Positions 1 through 8,380 of a stretch of DNA of 64,000 nt are shown here, one piece after another. The notes under the pieces were generated by a model. That model was not told the origin of the DNA, did not search any database, and saw nothing but the letters and a program-made list of their open reading frames with translations. The DNA is from Trichocoleus desertorum NBK24 (lineage in GTDB: Bacteria > Cyanobacteriota > Cyanobacteriia > FACHB-46): contig NZ_CP116619.1 of the NCBI RefSeq assembly GCF_030409055.1, positions 1,149,628 to 1,213,627 on the forward strand, in the 5' to 3' direction. The first letter of the stretch is position 1; every line of letters starts with the position of its first letter. The position numbers and the translations under genes were made by a program.

Positions 1-146
1 CGACGAAACTTACCCAAAATCTGCGGCGGAATTGAGTTTTTCAGCAGCCGAACTTTGAGGGTTTCACGGTTTGAACCATTACACCCTGCGAGCGCTTGAC
101 TCAGCCCTAAAATACCAACTCCTTGCAGAAAAGACCGTCGATCCAT
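1..146 (-). CDS. Extracellular solute-binding lipoprotein, N-terminal part only (runs off the window start)
   Basis: Only the first 48 codons lie in the window. The reverse strand starts at the ATG ending at 146. The N-terminus has a twin-arginine-like stretch (D-R-R-S-F-L at residues 2-7), a hydrophobic segment and a lipobox L-A-G-C with the lipid-modified cysteine at residue 22. After it comes a K-V-R-L-L-K-N-S-I-P-P-Q-I-L sequence of the kind that begins the mature part of cyanobacterial polyamine/iron-type periplasmic binding proteins. It lies 16 bases downstream of the bilin-lyase-like gene on the same strand, so the two may be co-transcribed. The ligand cannot be told from this fragment. 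Confidence 0.65.
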   Translation of the reverse strand, partial: MDRRSFLQGVGILGLSQALAGCNGSNRETLKVRLLKNSIPPQILGKFR

Positions 147-162
147 TGAACTGTTGTGACTC

Positions 163-819
163 CTACGCCAATTTGTGCTCCACCCCAAAGCCAATTAAAT
201 CAATCACACTAGGGGTTTCATGAGGTTGAGGCCGCTCATACGTCACGATCGTACGAAGACGGACGTCCGGTGCAATTAGACGCATTTGATCAACCGCTAC
301 AGAACGATTGTAGAACGTTGTCATTTCTAGCGTTTGGCGGGTGGGCTGATAGGTAAAGCGACCTGCGATCGCCCCTGATTCTGAGTAGCCCTCATTCCTG
401 AGATAAAATCCCTGAATCACTTCTCCGGCTGGTTCGCTAGGAACTTCAGCTGCGATCGGTAAACGCGGTGTACTGCTAGCAGTCTCAGGAGATACAACCA
501 AGCTATCCGCCACAAATAAGGCTTGTAGACTCATCGCCACCGTTTCTCCAGTTTCAGAACGAGTGTTAAAAGCGATCGCAAATCCTGGCAAACTGTCCTG
601 GTCTGAAATCAGGTCTGCAAAGTCGGCTGTTGTATTTTTTAACTGCAAACTTGCGGAATCAGAGAGAGCTAAAATTTGCTTTTTATCCGCCGGATTCAAA
701 GGTTGAACTTGGTATTCGGTATAGGAACGCTCAATTCTTCCCTGAGTAACGAAATGGTAAGTTCTCTCAGTTTTCCACACCCCAGTACAGGCCACAAAAA
801 AATCTTTAAAGCTCAGCAT
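163..819 (-). CDS. CpcS/CpeS-family phycobiliprotein chromophore lyase
   Basis: The 218-residue product resembles the lipocalin-fold CpcS/CpeS lyases, which attach phycocyanobilin to a cysteine of phycobiliproteins in the cytoplasm. It has the family's start (F-K-D-F-F followed by a G-x-W-x-x-E-R-T-Y-H segment, residues 3-22), then G-F-Y-L-R-N-E-G-Y-S, F-T-Y-Q-P near 155 and a final strand with an A-P-x-V-R-L-R-T-x-V-x-Y-E-R block, all expected of the beta-barrel. The length is slightly above that of classic CpcS (about 190-200). Chromophorylated allophycocyanin subunits are encoded at 37.5-43 kb, so a substrate is available, but which cysteine it serves is not shown. The family assignment is by recognised pattern, not by a search. 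Confidence 0.7.
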   Translation of the reverse strand: MLSFKDFFVACTGVWKTERTYHFVTQGRIERSYTEYQVQPLNPADKKQILALSDSASLQLKNTTADFADLISDQDSLPGFAIAFNTRSETGETVAMSLQALFVADSLVVSPETASSTPRLPIAAEVPSEPAGEVIQGFYLRNEGYSESGAIAGRFTYQPTRQTLEMTTFYNRSVAVDQMRLIAPDVRLRTIVTYERPQPHETPSVIDLIGFGVEHKLA

Positions 820-1361
820 TTCTCTTTACAATTACGATTGAGTTTCCCAAGTGATGATGAAGAGAATTCAGCAGTTAGTCTCGATAAGAATGACTAGTAC
901 AAAGCTCTAATCAATTGTTTGCAATAACTCAATTCCAATAGACAGCAGCATGAGTATATATTCTGATCAGACTCAGAATGAACTGGGCAAATGAGAAGCA
1001 AGCTATTGCTGTCAAGGCCGGTTTTCAAGGCTAACAATAGTGTAACCATACTAAAATTGGCTGCTAAACACTCAACATTCTGTAGACCAAAGGGTAGAAA
1101 AATCAACCTAAAATCAGAAGAATGGCTGAAATCCAGCTAAAAATAATTCAAAATCCAAGCTCTGTTACAAACAAAATCTTGTGTTGAGTTTGATTAATTT
1201 TACTGAGAAACACAGTTTTTATTGTTCATTCAAATCTTATTGAAGAAGTACCCAATGTCATTTTGTCGAAACGTTAAATTATTCAGCAATAATGGTCATA
1301 CCAATGAATCCTTTTCTAGGATAAAGAGAATTCATTAGGCTAACTTAGGGAATCTCATCTC
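820..1361. other. Intergenic region, 542 bp, AT-rich, no gene seen
   Basis: The stretch lies between the start of the lyase gene (reverse) and the start of the coiled-coil gene (forward), so it must hold two diverging promoters. I see no tRNA, no convincing hairpin and no conserved reading frame. Short open frames in it have no start signal or recognisable protein character. Confidence 0.6.
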
Positions 1362-1739
1362 ATGGACCCAGTACAAGAACAAGTCATTGCCTTAAATACA
1401 AAAGTCGATGGCCTGCAAGAGCAAATCATTGAGCATTTCAATCATCGACTTTCAGAAGCTGTAGCGGAAATGAAGCTCTTGGTGATGCAGAATCCCCAAT
1501 CAACTCATCCTGAGGTTCATGGCAGACATTATCCCTATTCAACCCATAGCAGCCGTGAGATGGGAATGGATCATAAGGATGTATTGACGGATACTAGCTA
1601 TCCCAGCATGGAAGACCAAAGCAGCGAACGTGAGCTAGCTCCTGAAATTCAAATTCGTCGCCTGACCGTTCAACTAACAGCTGCCTATAATCGGATCGCC
1701 GCTTTAGAAGAACAACTCCTATCTCAAAGAGTCCATTAG
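1362..1739 (+). CDS. Hypothetical coiled-coil protein, 125 aa
   Basis: I do not recognise the family. The product is hydrophilic with two helical, coiled-coil-prone segments (about residues 5-40 and 97-122, the second with heptad-like L/I/A spacing and an A-A-L-E-E-Q-L ending) separated by a histidine/serine-rich, probably disordered middle. No signal peptide or membrane segment is visible. The start is an ATG 23 bases after a TAACTTAGG stretch, with no strong ribosome binding site. It stands alone between two reverse-strand transcription units. The composition looks like real coding sequence, but no function can be given. Confidence 0.55.
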   Translation: MDPVQEQVIALNTKVDGLQEQIIEHFNHRLSEAVAEMKLLVMQNPQSTHPEVHGRHYPYSTHSSREMGMDHKDVLTDTSYPSMEDQSSERELAPEIQIRRLTVQLTAAYNRIAALEEQLLSQRVH

Positions 1740-1814
1740 CAGATTCAGAGCCTGAGTACAGCCTAGTGAAGACACGGCGAAGCCAATCAATTGTGGCTTT
1801 AGGTTCCTGTGGTT

Positions 1815-2960
1815 TTAGGAATGCTTAAGAAGCAAATTTTGACTGCAATCAGCTTGACAATGGCGTTCTGCTAATCTCTCGATCGCTTGCAATAACTGCC
1901 CTTGATCCCAGCCTTGATAAAGAGAAGCTGCGATCGCACATCCCCCTGCACCAACACCTTCTTTCACATATCCTTGCTCATAAGCTTGCAACTGAGGATA
2001 GCGAGCGTCTGTAAATTGGAACTGTGTGGCTAAGAGAGGAACAGTTCCAATCAGCGTTGCTAAACCAACCGTGTCGCCTGTAGCATCTTCCGCAACCCAA
2101 CGAGTGGTACCAACTACAATCTGCTCCGGTTGCCATGACAAAGCATAAGTAGTGGCGATCGCTCGTAACAAAGCATAAACCGCTAGCATTTGCGTGCCTC
2201 CAGCCAGCATAACGCCACAACTCCGACTGGCCGCGATCGCCATGCCTGCCACTACAATTTGCATTGGATCGCCCACTGCCGCTACCAACTCAAGCGGATC
2301 AACCTCTGAGGCCAAGAGACCCGCTTGCTGCAACCCTGCCTCAACAATGGCCCACTTCTGAGCATGGTTGCAGGTGGGATGACTGCTATTGACCTTACCA
2401 GCCGCAGCCATACCGAGACCTGTCAAGATTGCTAAAGCCGTAGTAGTACCACCAACCACACATTCTCCCAAAATCAAATAACTCCGAGGAACTTGGGCTG
2501 CTAGCTGCTGCCCCCAAGCCAAGCCTTGCTCCAAAAGATGTTGAACGATTGGTAGCTTCAAGGCTTGCCCCTGGCTCAAGCAAGCCGCAGCAGTGCCACC
2601 CAAATCAATGCAAGGAACCGTTGGTGGCACAGGTAAGCCCGCGTTAAATAAGTAGAGGGGAATCGCTTGGGCCTCAACTACAGCCCGTGAAATTAGAACT
2701 GGAGACGCGCCAACGTGGAGAGGCGGTAGAGCGTGCTGAGGATGCGCTTGAGGGCCATGATAGAGAAATTCAGCATCGGCGATCGCGGTGTAGAGTCGGT
2801 CTTGTGGAGTCGCACCAGCCGCAGAAATACCTGGAATCAAACCTGTGGCTGTAAATCCTAACACACAGGCAAATACAGGAGAGCGGTGTTGATAGCGTTG
2901 GAGCCATTGCTGTCCCCGTTGCGCTTGCGTATATACCCGAATCATGGCGGATGAGGTCAT
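1815..2960 (-). CDS. cobT: Nicotinate mononucleotide-dependent phosphoribosyltransferase CobT (cyanobacterial type)
   Basis: The 381-residue product matches the TIGR00303-type CobT proteins of cyanobacteria and archaea, predicted to move phosphoribose from nicotinate mononucleotide to a lower-ligand base in cobamide synthesis (cyanobacteria make pseudocobalamin). Recognisable blocks are the F-T-A-T-G-L-I-P-G-I-S region near 36-47, the G-E-C-V-V-G-G-T-T-T-A glycine/threonine loop near 165-175, and the V-A-A-V-G-D-P-M-Q region near 225. The length is normal. Its start overlaps the stop of the upstream DUF2232 gene as TAATG (one shared base), which points to translational coupling. An internal ATG five codons later is a possible alternative start. 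Confidence 0.8.
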   Translation of the reverse strand: MTSSAMIRVYTQAQRGQQWLQRYQHRSPVFACVLGFTATGLIPGISAAGATPQDRLYTAIADAEFLYHGPQAHPQHALPPLHVGASPVLISRAVVEAQAIPLYLFNAGLPVPPTVPCIDLGGTAAACLSQGQALKLPIVQHLLEQGLAWGQQLAAQVPRSYLILGECVVGGTTTALAILTGLGMAAAGKVNSSHPTCNHAQKWAIVEAGLQQAGLLASEVDPLELVAAVGDPMQIVVAGMAIAASRSCGVMLAGGTQMLAVYALLRAIATTYALSWQPEQIVVGTTRWVAEDATGDTVGLATLIGTVPLLATQFQFTDARYPQLQAYEQGYVKEGVGAGGCAIAASLYQGWDQGQLLQAIERLAERHCQADCSQNLLLKHS

Positions 2961-3760
2961 TAGTCAACCTCGTAATCCAGAATCACCTGTACCCACTTAG
3001 GAGGCGCTGGAATTGGGTTGCCCAGTCGCTCTAACAAGAGCCAAGCCGCCAAATGGACGATAAATAGGTAAACAATATTGTTAATCACAATCATGACAGC
3101 GGCGATCGCCTGAACCAAAGCTAACTCAGGCTGAATCAGTAACCCTAGCTTCACGAAGCCCCATTCCACCAGCTCGGTAATCTGAGTCGTGATATAAGCC
3201 CACAAGTCGTCACCCAACAAGAGCGACACCAACCAAATGCGGAAAAAGAAGCCGAAAGTACCAATAATGGTGCCAATACTGATAGAAATAAACCAATTGG
3301 CCCGACGACGCCATAAAGCTCCCAATTGAACTCCCAACAGCCCAAAGGGAACAAGAAATAGAATGCTACGGGTTGGCCCCATCAGCACTGATAGCAGCAA
3401 TCCTGAGACCAAAGCTGACATCCAGGCTGCCCGATGGCCCCAGCGCAAGTAGACCAGAGCGATCGGAACCGGAAAAAAAATCCGCAACAAGGGTCCCATC
3501 GGGAAATAGTAGTTGACCAGCCAGATTAAGCTAGCGGTACTAGCCAAAAATGCCGTCTCCACCATTGCTAAGGGAGCCCCAGACTGGACATGAGGTTCAG
3601 CTAGAGCCAATGGAGTTTGGGGATCAAGAGAATGGGCAGCTCGCCCAGCCTCTGTAGAGGGGGTAGAATCCGCTGAAGGCTTGGGCAACCTCTCTGGTGG
3701 ACTTCCTGGTAGCCTTTCTGGCGGTCTCTCGGAAGGGCGGTCTTCGGAAGAATCACTCAT
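2960..3760 (-). CDS. DUF2232 membrane protein
   Basis: This is a 266-residue protein with a proline/serine-rich, probably cytoplasmic and disordered N-terminal tail (residues 1-60) followed by about six hydrophobic segments (about 66-250). The short charged end contains P-P-K-W-V-Q, which I recognise from cyanobacterial DUF2232 (YybS-like) proteins. The biochemical role of the family is not established; its multi-helix fold resembles small transporter or S-component proteins. It is the first gene of a two-gene unit with cobT, overlapping by one base (TAATG), so a role linked to cobamide or its precursors is conceivable, but that is inference from position only. Confidence 0.7.
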   Translation of the reverse strand: MSDSSEDRPSERPPERLPGSPPERLPKPSADSTPSTEAGRAAHSLDPQTPLALAEPHVQSGAPLAMVETAFLASTASLIWLVNYYFPMGPLLRIFFPVPIALVYLRWGHRAAWMSALVSGLLLSVLMGPTRSILFLVPFGLLGVQLGALWRRRANWFISISIGTIIGTFGFFFRIWLVSLLLGDDLWAYITTQITELVEWGFVKLGLLIQPELALVQAIAAVMIVINNIVYLFIVHLAAWLLLERLGNPIPAPPKWVQVILDYEVD

Positions 3761-3904
3761 GCACAGTTCGGTAAGCTAGCAGATCTACTCTATACATAAA
3801 CTTTAGAACCTATCAGCAGACTCAGCGAGTTCAGCCGGAAGACTGCCATGAAGCGATCGCAGTCTCGACTTGTGTAGTTAGATAAACTGAGCTGAGCGCG
3901 CCAA

Positions 3905-4609
3905 CTAGACCAAAAGCCGCTCTAGAGCATGCATGTCAGGGATGCAGAGAATCTCGCGATCGCGCACAATTAATTCTTTCTTCTCTAGCTTATTCAAAAC
4001 CCTCGTGACAGTTTCGCGAGCCAGACCGCTCAAGCTACTAAGTTCTCGGTGCGGTAAGTTAGGAATCTCAACTCCTTTTTGGCTGCGTTTCCCCTGACCT
4101 TCAGCCAAAAACAACAAGATGTCAGCTACCCGCGAGGTACTATCTGACTCACGCAGCCGCAACCGCCGATTTACCTGGCGCAGTCGCCGAGCCATCAACT
4201 GAGCGAGTCGAATTCCCGCCATTGGCTCTGAATTAATTAACTGCACAAAGTCCTGCGCTGGCATATTCCCAATCACAGTCGGAGCCAGCGTAATCACGTC
4301 TGTGGAGCGAGGTACTTCATCGAGAGGAGCCATTTCACCAAACAACTCACCCTTGCCCAAAATGTTTAGGGTTACTTCTTTGCCATCCAGGTTATAAGTG
4401 CGAATCTTAACCCAGCCATCCAAAATGAAGTAGACAGAGCTACCCCAATCATTTTCCAACAAAATTACCTGACCGGATGGGTGCGTACGCATGACCACAT
4501 GTGCAGTGGCCTTATCGACCATAGCCTCTGGTAAGCCTTCAAAGAAAGGAGCAGAGCGAATTAGTGCAGGGCTAGAGTGAAGTTCACGAGGGCTATACCG
4601 ATCTTCCAT
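3905..4609 (-). CDS. Crp/Fnr-family transcriptional regulator
   Basis: The 234-residue protein has an N-terminal cyclic-nucleotide-binding beta-roll (about 20-140) and a C-terminal winged helix (recognition helix about 188-210, L-S-S-L-S-G-L-A-R-E-T-V-T-R-V-L). The phosphate-binding cassette has G-E-M-A at 91-94 and R-S-T at 101-103, the arginine and serine/threonine arrangement needed to hold cAMP in Crp proteins, so effector binding is plausible. There are no N-terminal cysteines for an Fnr cluster. It is not NtcA, whose recognition helix and C-terminus differ. It is monocistronic and diverges from the large acidic protein gene across 529 bases. The regulon is unknown. Confidence 0.85.
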   Translation of the reverse strand: MEDRYSPRELHSSPALIRSAPFFEGLPEAMVDKATAHVVMRTHPSGQVILLENDWGSSVYFILDGWVKIRTYNLDGKEVTLNILGKGELFGEMAPLDEVPRSTDVITLAPTVIGNMPAQDFVQLINSEPMAGIRLAQLMARRLRQVNRRLRLRESDSTSRVADILLFLAEGQGKRSQKGVEIPNLPHRELSSLSGLARETVTRVLNKLEKKELIVRDREILCIPDMHALERLLV

Positions 4610-5138
4610 GGGGCCATTGCAATGTAATTTCTATCAATTCAGTAAGGCTGGATGGCCCATAATCTTAAGGCTAACTGGTTCAAATTAAGCCTTAAAACAC
4701 TAGGACAGTAGAAAAATGTCATTGTGACTAATCCGTCAGACTAGCAGGAAATCCACAGCAATAATAGCTTATATCAACCGCCGTAAAACCCACATGCTTT
4801 AGCGCTGAGATATCAGGCAGTGAGCCGGAGGCAAACAGATTGTTAGAGTAAATCTATTCTTTGCGATCGCAAAACAGCAGTAAATATGAAGATTAATCAC
4901 TAGAACTTCGCTAAGTTCTGACTAACTCCCAGCTAACCTCTACACTGTAGCCTTACATCCCCAGGGAATTGCTCAAACTTACATTTTGGTCTAAGTTCTG
5001 GATAGTGCAGGATCAACGATTGGCAAGCCCGCTCTAGACTAGTGGAAACTAAGCAGCTCCCATTGGGCAAACTAACCTTTGAAGTATCCAGAGCCGTAAT
5101 CGCTCTATACCTGTCAAGTTCTAGTCAGGGGTTCCATC
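4610..5138. other. Intergenic region, 529 bp, between divergent genes
   Basis: It must contain the promoters of the Crp-type regulator (reverse) and the acidic protein (forward). I looked for a Crp-type palindrome (TGTGA-N6-TCACA) and found none convincing. No RNA gene, repeat array or reading frame stands out. Confidence 0.5.
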
Positions 5139-8100
5139 GTGACTTCTCAGAAGGACCAAATCCAAACACTGATCGCTGAAATCGACAAAGTTCTCCAGAA
5201 ACCCAGTACCCGTTTACCTTGGGTCATGTCAGGAGAGACAGCTCAGCAGCGCCGGGTGTTAGAGCGAGTTCGCAGCTATCTCGTTTCTCTACAACAAAGG
5301 ATGGCTGCGGACGAACAGTTCTCCCAGGCTAGAACCAAATCTAACCTCTCGACCTATGATATTCAGTACCAGCCGACTCAGGCTACAGATTATGCAAGGG
5401 CTCCGATCGCGCCCATAGCGAGTAGTCAAGATGAAGCTGCGCGGCAAATCTTGCAGGCTGTCGTTCAGGAAATGGATCATTTACGCACTAGCCTGACGCA
5501 GCCTCTACAAGCAGATTTAGAAGCTTTACGGCAACAGCGCGAGTCATTGGTGCAAGAAATTAGACACTTAGAAGCACAACGACAGCACTACTCTCTAGCG
5601 CAGCAGCAAGCCAATCAACAAAAAATTATCAGCGAATTCTTGCAGGTGTTGATGGGGCGCTTACAAGATAGCCTCGCCCAGCAAGTCGCTCAAGCTTTGA
5701 CGACGCTACAGCCTCAAACACCTTACGAACTCAACCCAACTGAACCGATCGCCCTCAGTGGTCGGATGACGACTGATCAACCTTTGCTCAATCCAGGGCA
5801 ACGCTTAGAGCAACTGCAAGTACTGCAAGCTCGCTCCGATCAACTGTTGATGAACCTAGATTCGACTCTCAGTGTTGTCTTTGAAGCCCTACAGAGGAAT
5901 GTTCAAAGCTACCAAGAGTCGCTATCTACTGGCTTGGAGCGGATGCATGGCCTGGGCCAGCAGGGAGAGGTGATGTTCACAGCTTTGGTGAGTCACCTAG
6001 CCCAGCAGTTAGGCCGAGAAGCGTCTTCTTTCCTGTATTCTTCCCTACCTCCCTCCGAGTTGGAATCGGGTACCGCTACTAATGCTGAAACTGCTCCTCA
6101 ACAGACTTCGATTACTCCTGCTCCAGAGGTTCCTGCTCCAGAAGTTCTTGCTTCAGAGGTAAGTACGGCTCCGCCTTCCCCGGTTAACCCTCCTCAGACT
6201 CCTGTATCCCAACTCAGCTATGATTCAGCGGCTTTGGACCTGCCTTATGCGGGGGCTGAGCTACGCCAAGAGAGCGATCGCTCTTCTCTGTTGCCAGAAC
6301 TGGATGATGCGGACATTTTGGAAGAATTGAACCTAGAGGGGCTGGATCTCTCAGGTGTGGAATTAGAGGATGTTGAATTAGATAGCGATAATTTGGATGC
6401 TTTGCTGGACGTAGTCCTCAGTAGCAATAGTAGTAGCTCCAGCGCTAATCCATCACCTCTAGCTCAGAGCGATCTGCCTGATACTTCAACTCAACCAGGA
6501 TGGCAAGGTTCTCCAGCTACACCTTCAGCCGACCTAGCAACATCTGCTTCGGAGCTAGAGTTTTTAGAGCAACTCGATATTGCATTGCAGCATCCAGATG
6601 CAGAACCTGAGTTGGCAAATGCAGATTTGGGAGTTGGTTCTGAGTTATCCGGATTGGGATGGGTCGCAGAGACCGCTAGCCAGAAGCCTGGTAATTCTGA
6701 CACTGAGTCAATGCCAGAGACTGATGACCTCTATGCTGATTTGTTTGGCTCCAACGATTTCGGTGTTGAGATGGAAACACAGTCAGAGCTAGAAGACTTG
6801 GCCGCATCTCCATCCACACCACCTGCGATCGTGGATTTGCCCCTAGTCAACCCAGCCGATGTAGCAGATGCCTGGGTTGGGCCTGTAGAAATGGCAGAAG
6901 CCGAACCTGACCAAAGTAATGCTTTGTCCTCTGTTCAAGCAAGTGACTTATTTGCAGACTTGGAAGCGACAGCACCCGTAGCCAATATAGAACCTCTGGT
7001 GGGGATAGAAGAGGCGGGGATAGAAGAAGAGGGGACGAAAGAGGCAATTTCATCTGATCCAACCTTAACCAAGAACGAACTAGACAGAAACGATTTAGAT
7101 GAGTTGGATCAGACAGGCACGACCCTAGAAGATTGTCTATTTGCAGATGCCGTTGAGCCTAGCAGCGACGAGAACTCCGAGCTACTCAATTTCAATCCGC
7201 CCCCTACAGAAGCTGTAGCTCAACCTTTAGAGGATGTAGAACCTACAAACGCCACAGCTCCTGCCGAAGATCCTGCCGAGATAGATTTGGATGATTTTAG
7301 GTCGAGCTTTATAGACGAGTCAGATGAGTTGGGTGATACCACTTCACTCGCGGAATTGGCAGAGCTATTGGGAGGTGCCGAAGTGGTAACCGAAACACCC
7401 TCAACGGAAATACCCACAACTATCTCTCCTAATTTATTGAGCCAATCTAATTTAGAAGATGCTGAGAGTGAGAGTGAGCTACTGTTGTCAGAGTTCTCAC
7501 TCCGAGACGTGCCAGTATTAAGTGCAGATGATACTAATCAAACTCTGGAGGATGCTTATGTGCCAGCTGCTCCTGAAGAGTATTTAATTGCGATCGATGA
7601 TGATTTAGGAGATGAAACCGAAGTTAGCTTGTGGCTAGACGAGAATATTGTCCAGCAATTGAATGAAGACCTCTTTAGCTTAGAAAGTTCGGATGGTCTG
7701 TTTTTTGAAAGTGCCGATGCCAACGAGAATAGAGCACCTCAAACTAGCGGATCTGAAGATAGAGGCTTTGAGAGTAGGGAAACGACCCCTAGCACCCCTA
7801 GCAATATAGAAGATGCAGATCTAGAATCTGCTGATCCATTGGCCCTAGACGTGCCAACGCCTCCAGCAAGCTTAAACGAGGCTCAGTCATCCGATTCTCA
7901 GGTTTGGGATAACCTTACCTTAGAAGATTTTGTGGAGACGTTACCGGAAACATTGCCTACAGTCGATGCAGAAACACCTGAAGCCCTACCAGAGGACTTG
8001 GCGGCTTTCTGGGAAGGTACTGATTTTCCCTCGACTTCTACCGAGCCTCCCGACTTAACTTTGGATGCGTTTGACTTATTAGCAGATTTACCGGAGATCG

Positions 8101-8315
8101 CTCCGCCATCCCCGGCAGAGAAAGTGATGCCTACAGCCCCCACGACTCAGCTTCCCGCCAATCCACCCACAGAACTGGATACGCAAAGCCTAACCATTGA
8201 TGATGCGTTTATAGGTTTTTCAGAAGCGGCGAACCAGCCAGCAGTAGACAATAGCGATCGCAATGTAGAACCTTCCGATCCACCCAACCAGGCCAACGAA
8301 AAAAAAAAGATCTAG
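5139..8315 (+). CDS. Large acidic, low-complexity protein with N-terminal coiled coil; possible first half of a frameshifted fusion
   Basis: The 1058-residue product starts at GTG. Residues 1-300 are helical with coiled-coil character (two E/Q/L-rich stretches around 100-170 and 215-275). Residues 310-1050 are a very acidic, P/S/T/E/D/L-rich low-complexity region with many loosely repeated short D-L-x-D or L-E-D-x-D patterns, probably disordered. No enzyme motif or membrane segment is seen. The frame ends at TAG 8313-8315, just after a run of ten A (8299-8308). Reading minus one from that run leads directly into the Hsp70-like frame with no stop, and the P/E/S-rich linker continues across the junction. 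The product may therefore be made alone and also as a fusion of about 1760 residues. Confidence 0.7.
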   Translation: MTSQKDQIQTLIAEIDKVLQKPSTRLPWVMSGETAQQRRVLERVRSYLVSLQQRMAADEQFSQARTKSNLSTYDIQYQPTQATDYARAPIAPIASSQDEAARQILQAVVQEMDHLRTSLTQPLQADLEALRQQRESLVQEIRHLEAQRQHYSLAQQQANQQKIISEFLQVLMGRLQDSLAQQVAQALTTLQPQTPYELNPTEPIALSGRMTTDQPLLNPGQRLEQLQVLQARSDQLLMNLDSTLSVVFEALQRNVQSYQESLSTGLERMHGLGQQGEVMFTALVSHLAQQLGREASSFLYSSLPPSELESGTATNAETAPQQTSITPAPEVPAPEVLASEVSTAPPSPVNPPQTPVSQLSYDSAALDLPYAGAELRQESDRSSLLPELDDADILEELNLEGLDLSGVELEDVELDSDNLDALLDVVLSSNSSSSSANPSPLAQSDLPDTSTQPGWQGSPATPSADLATSASELEFLEQLDIALQHPDAEPELANADLGVGSELSGLGWVAETASQKPGNSDTESMPETDDLYADLFGSNDFGVEMETQSELEDLAASPSTPPAIVDLPLVNPADVADAWVGPVEMAEAEPDQSNALSSVQASDLFADLEATAPVANIEPLVGIEEAGIEEEGTKEAISSDPTLTKNELDRNDLDELDQTGTTLEDCLFADAVEPSSDENSELLNFNPPPTEAVAQPLEDVEPTNATAPAEDPAEIDLDDFRSSFIDESDELGDTTSLAELAELLGGAEVVTETPSTEIPTTISPNLLSQSNLEDAESESELLLSEFSLRDVPVLSADDTNQTLEDAYVPAAPEEYLIAIDDDLGDETEVSLWLDENIVQQLNEDLFSLESSDGLFFESADANENRAPQTSGSEDRGFESRETTPSTPSNIEDADLESADPLALDVPTPPASLNEAQSSDSQVWDNLTLEDFVETLPETLPTVDAETPEALPEDLAAFWEGTDFPSTSTEPPDLTLDAFDLLADLPEIAPPSPAEKVMPTAPTTQLPANPPTELDTQSLTIDDAFIGFSEAANQPAVDNSDRNVEPSDPPNQANEKKKI
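8299..8308 (+). promoter_or_regulatory. A10 homopolymer, candidate slippage/frameshift site
   Basis: Ten consecutive A follow G 8298. In the upstream frame the codons read GAA AAA AAA AAG ATC TAG. The string contains A-AAA-AAG, the classic minus-one slippery heptamer. Slipping back one base, or adding one A during transcription, makes the next codon GAT (8309), which is in the downstream frame and open to 10417. A six-base inverted repeat (8310-8315 with 8339-8344) lies immediately after but is too close to act as a usual ribosomal pause element, and no Shine-Dalgarno-like stimulator is visible upstream. Transcriptional slippage on the A run is therefore the likelier mechanism, if there is one. 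Confidence 0.5.
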
Positions 8316-8380
8316 CAGCCCCTAGCCCTGAAGCGAGCCTAGATACTGACATCAAAACTGAGCCGGAAAATCCCAGCGTT

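Noticed and set aside
894-1106. Reverse-strand frame of 70 codons
   Set aside because: No start signal, hydrophobic/random composition, lies in an AT-rich promoter gap.
1978-2220. Frames antisense or off-frame to cobT
   Set aside because: Shadow frames of a clear gene; the main frame explains the conservation pattern.
4670-4700. T-loop-like GGTTCAAAT suggesting a tRNA
   Set aside because: No acceptor, D or anticodon stem can be formed around it; no tRNA genes were found in the window.
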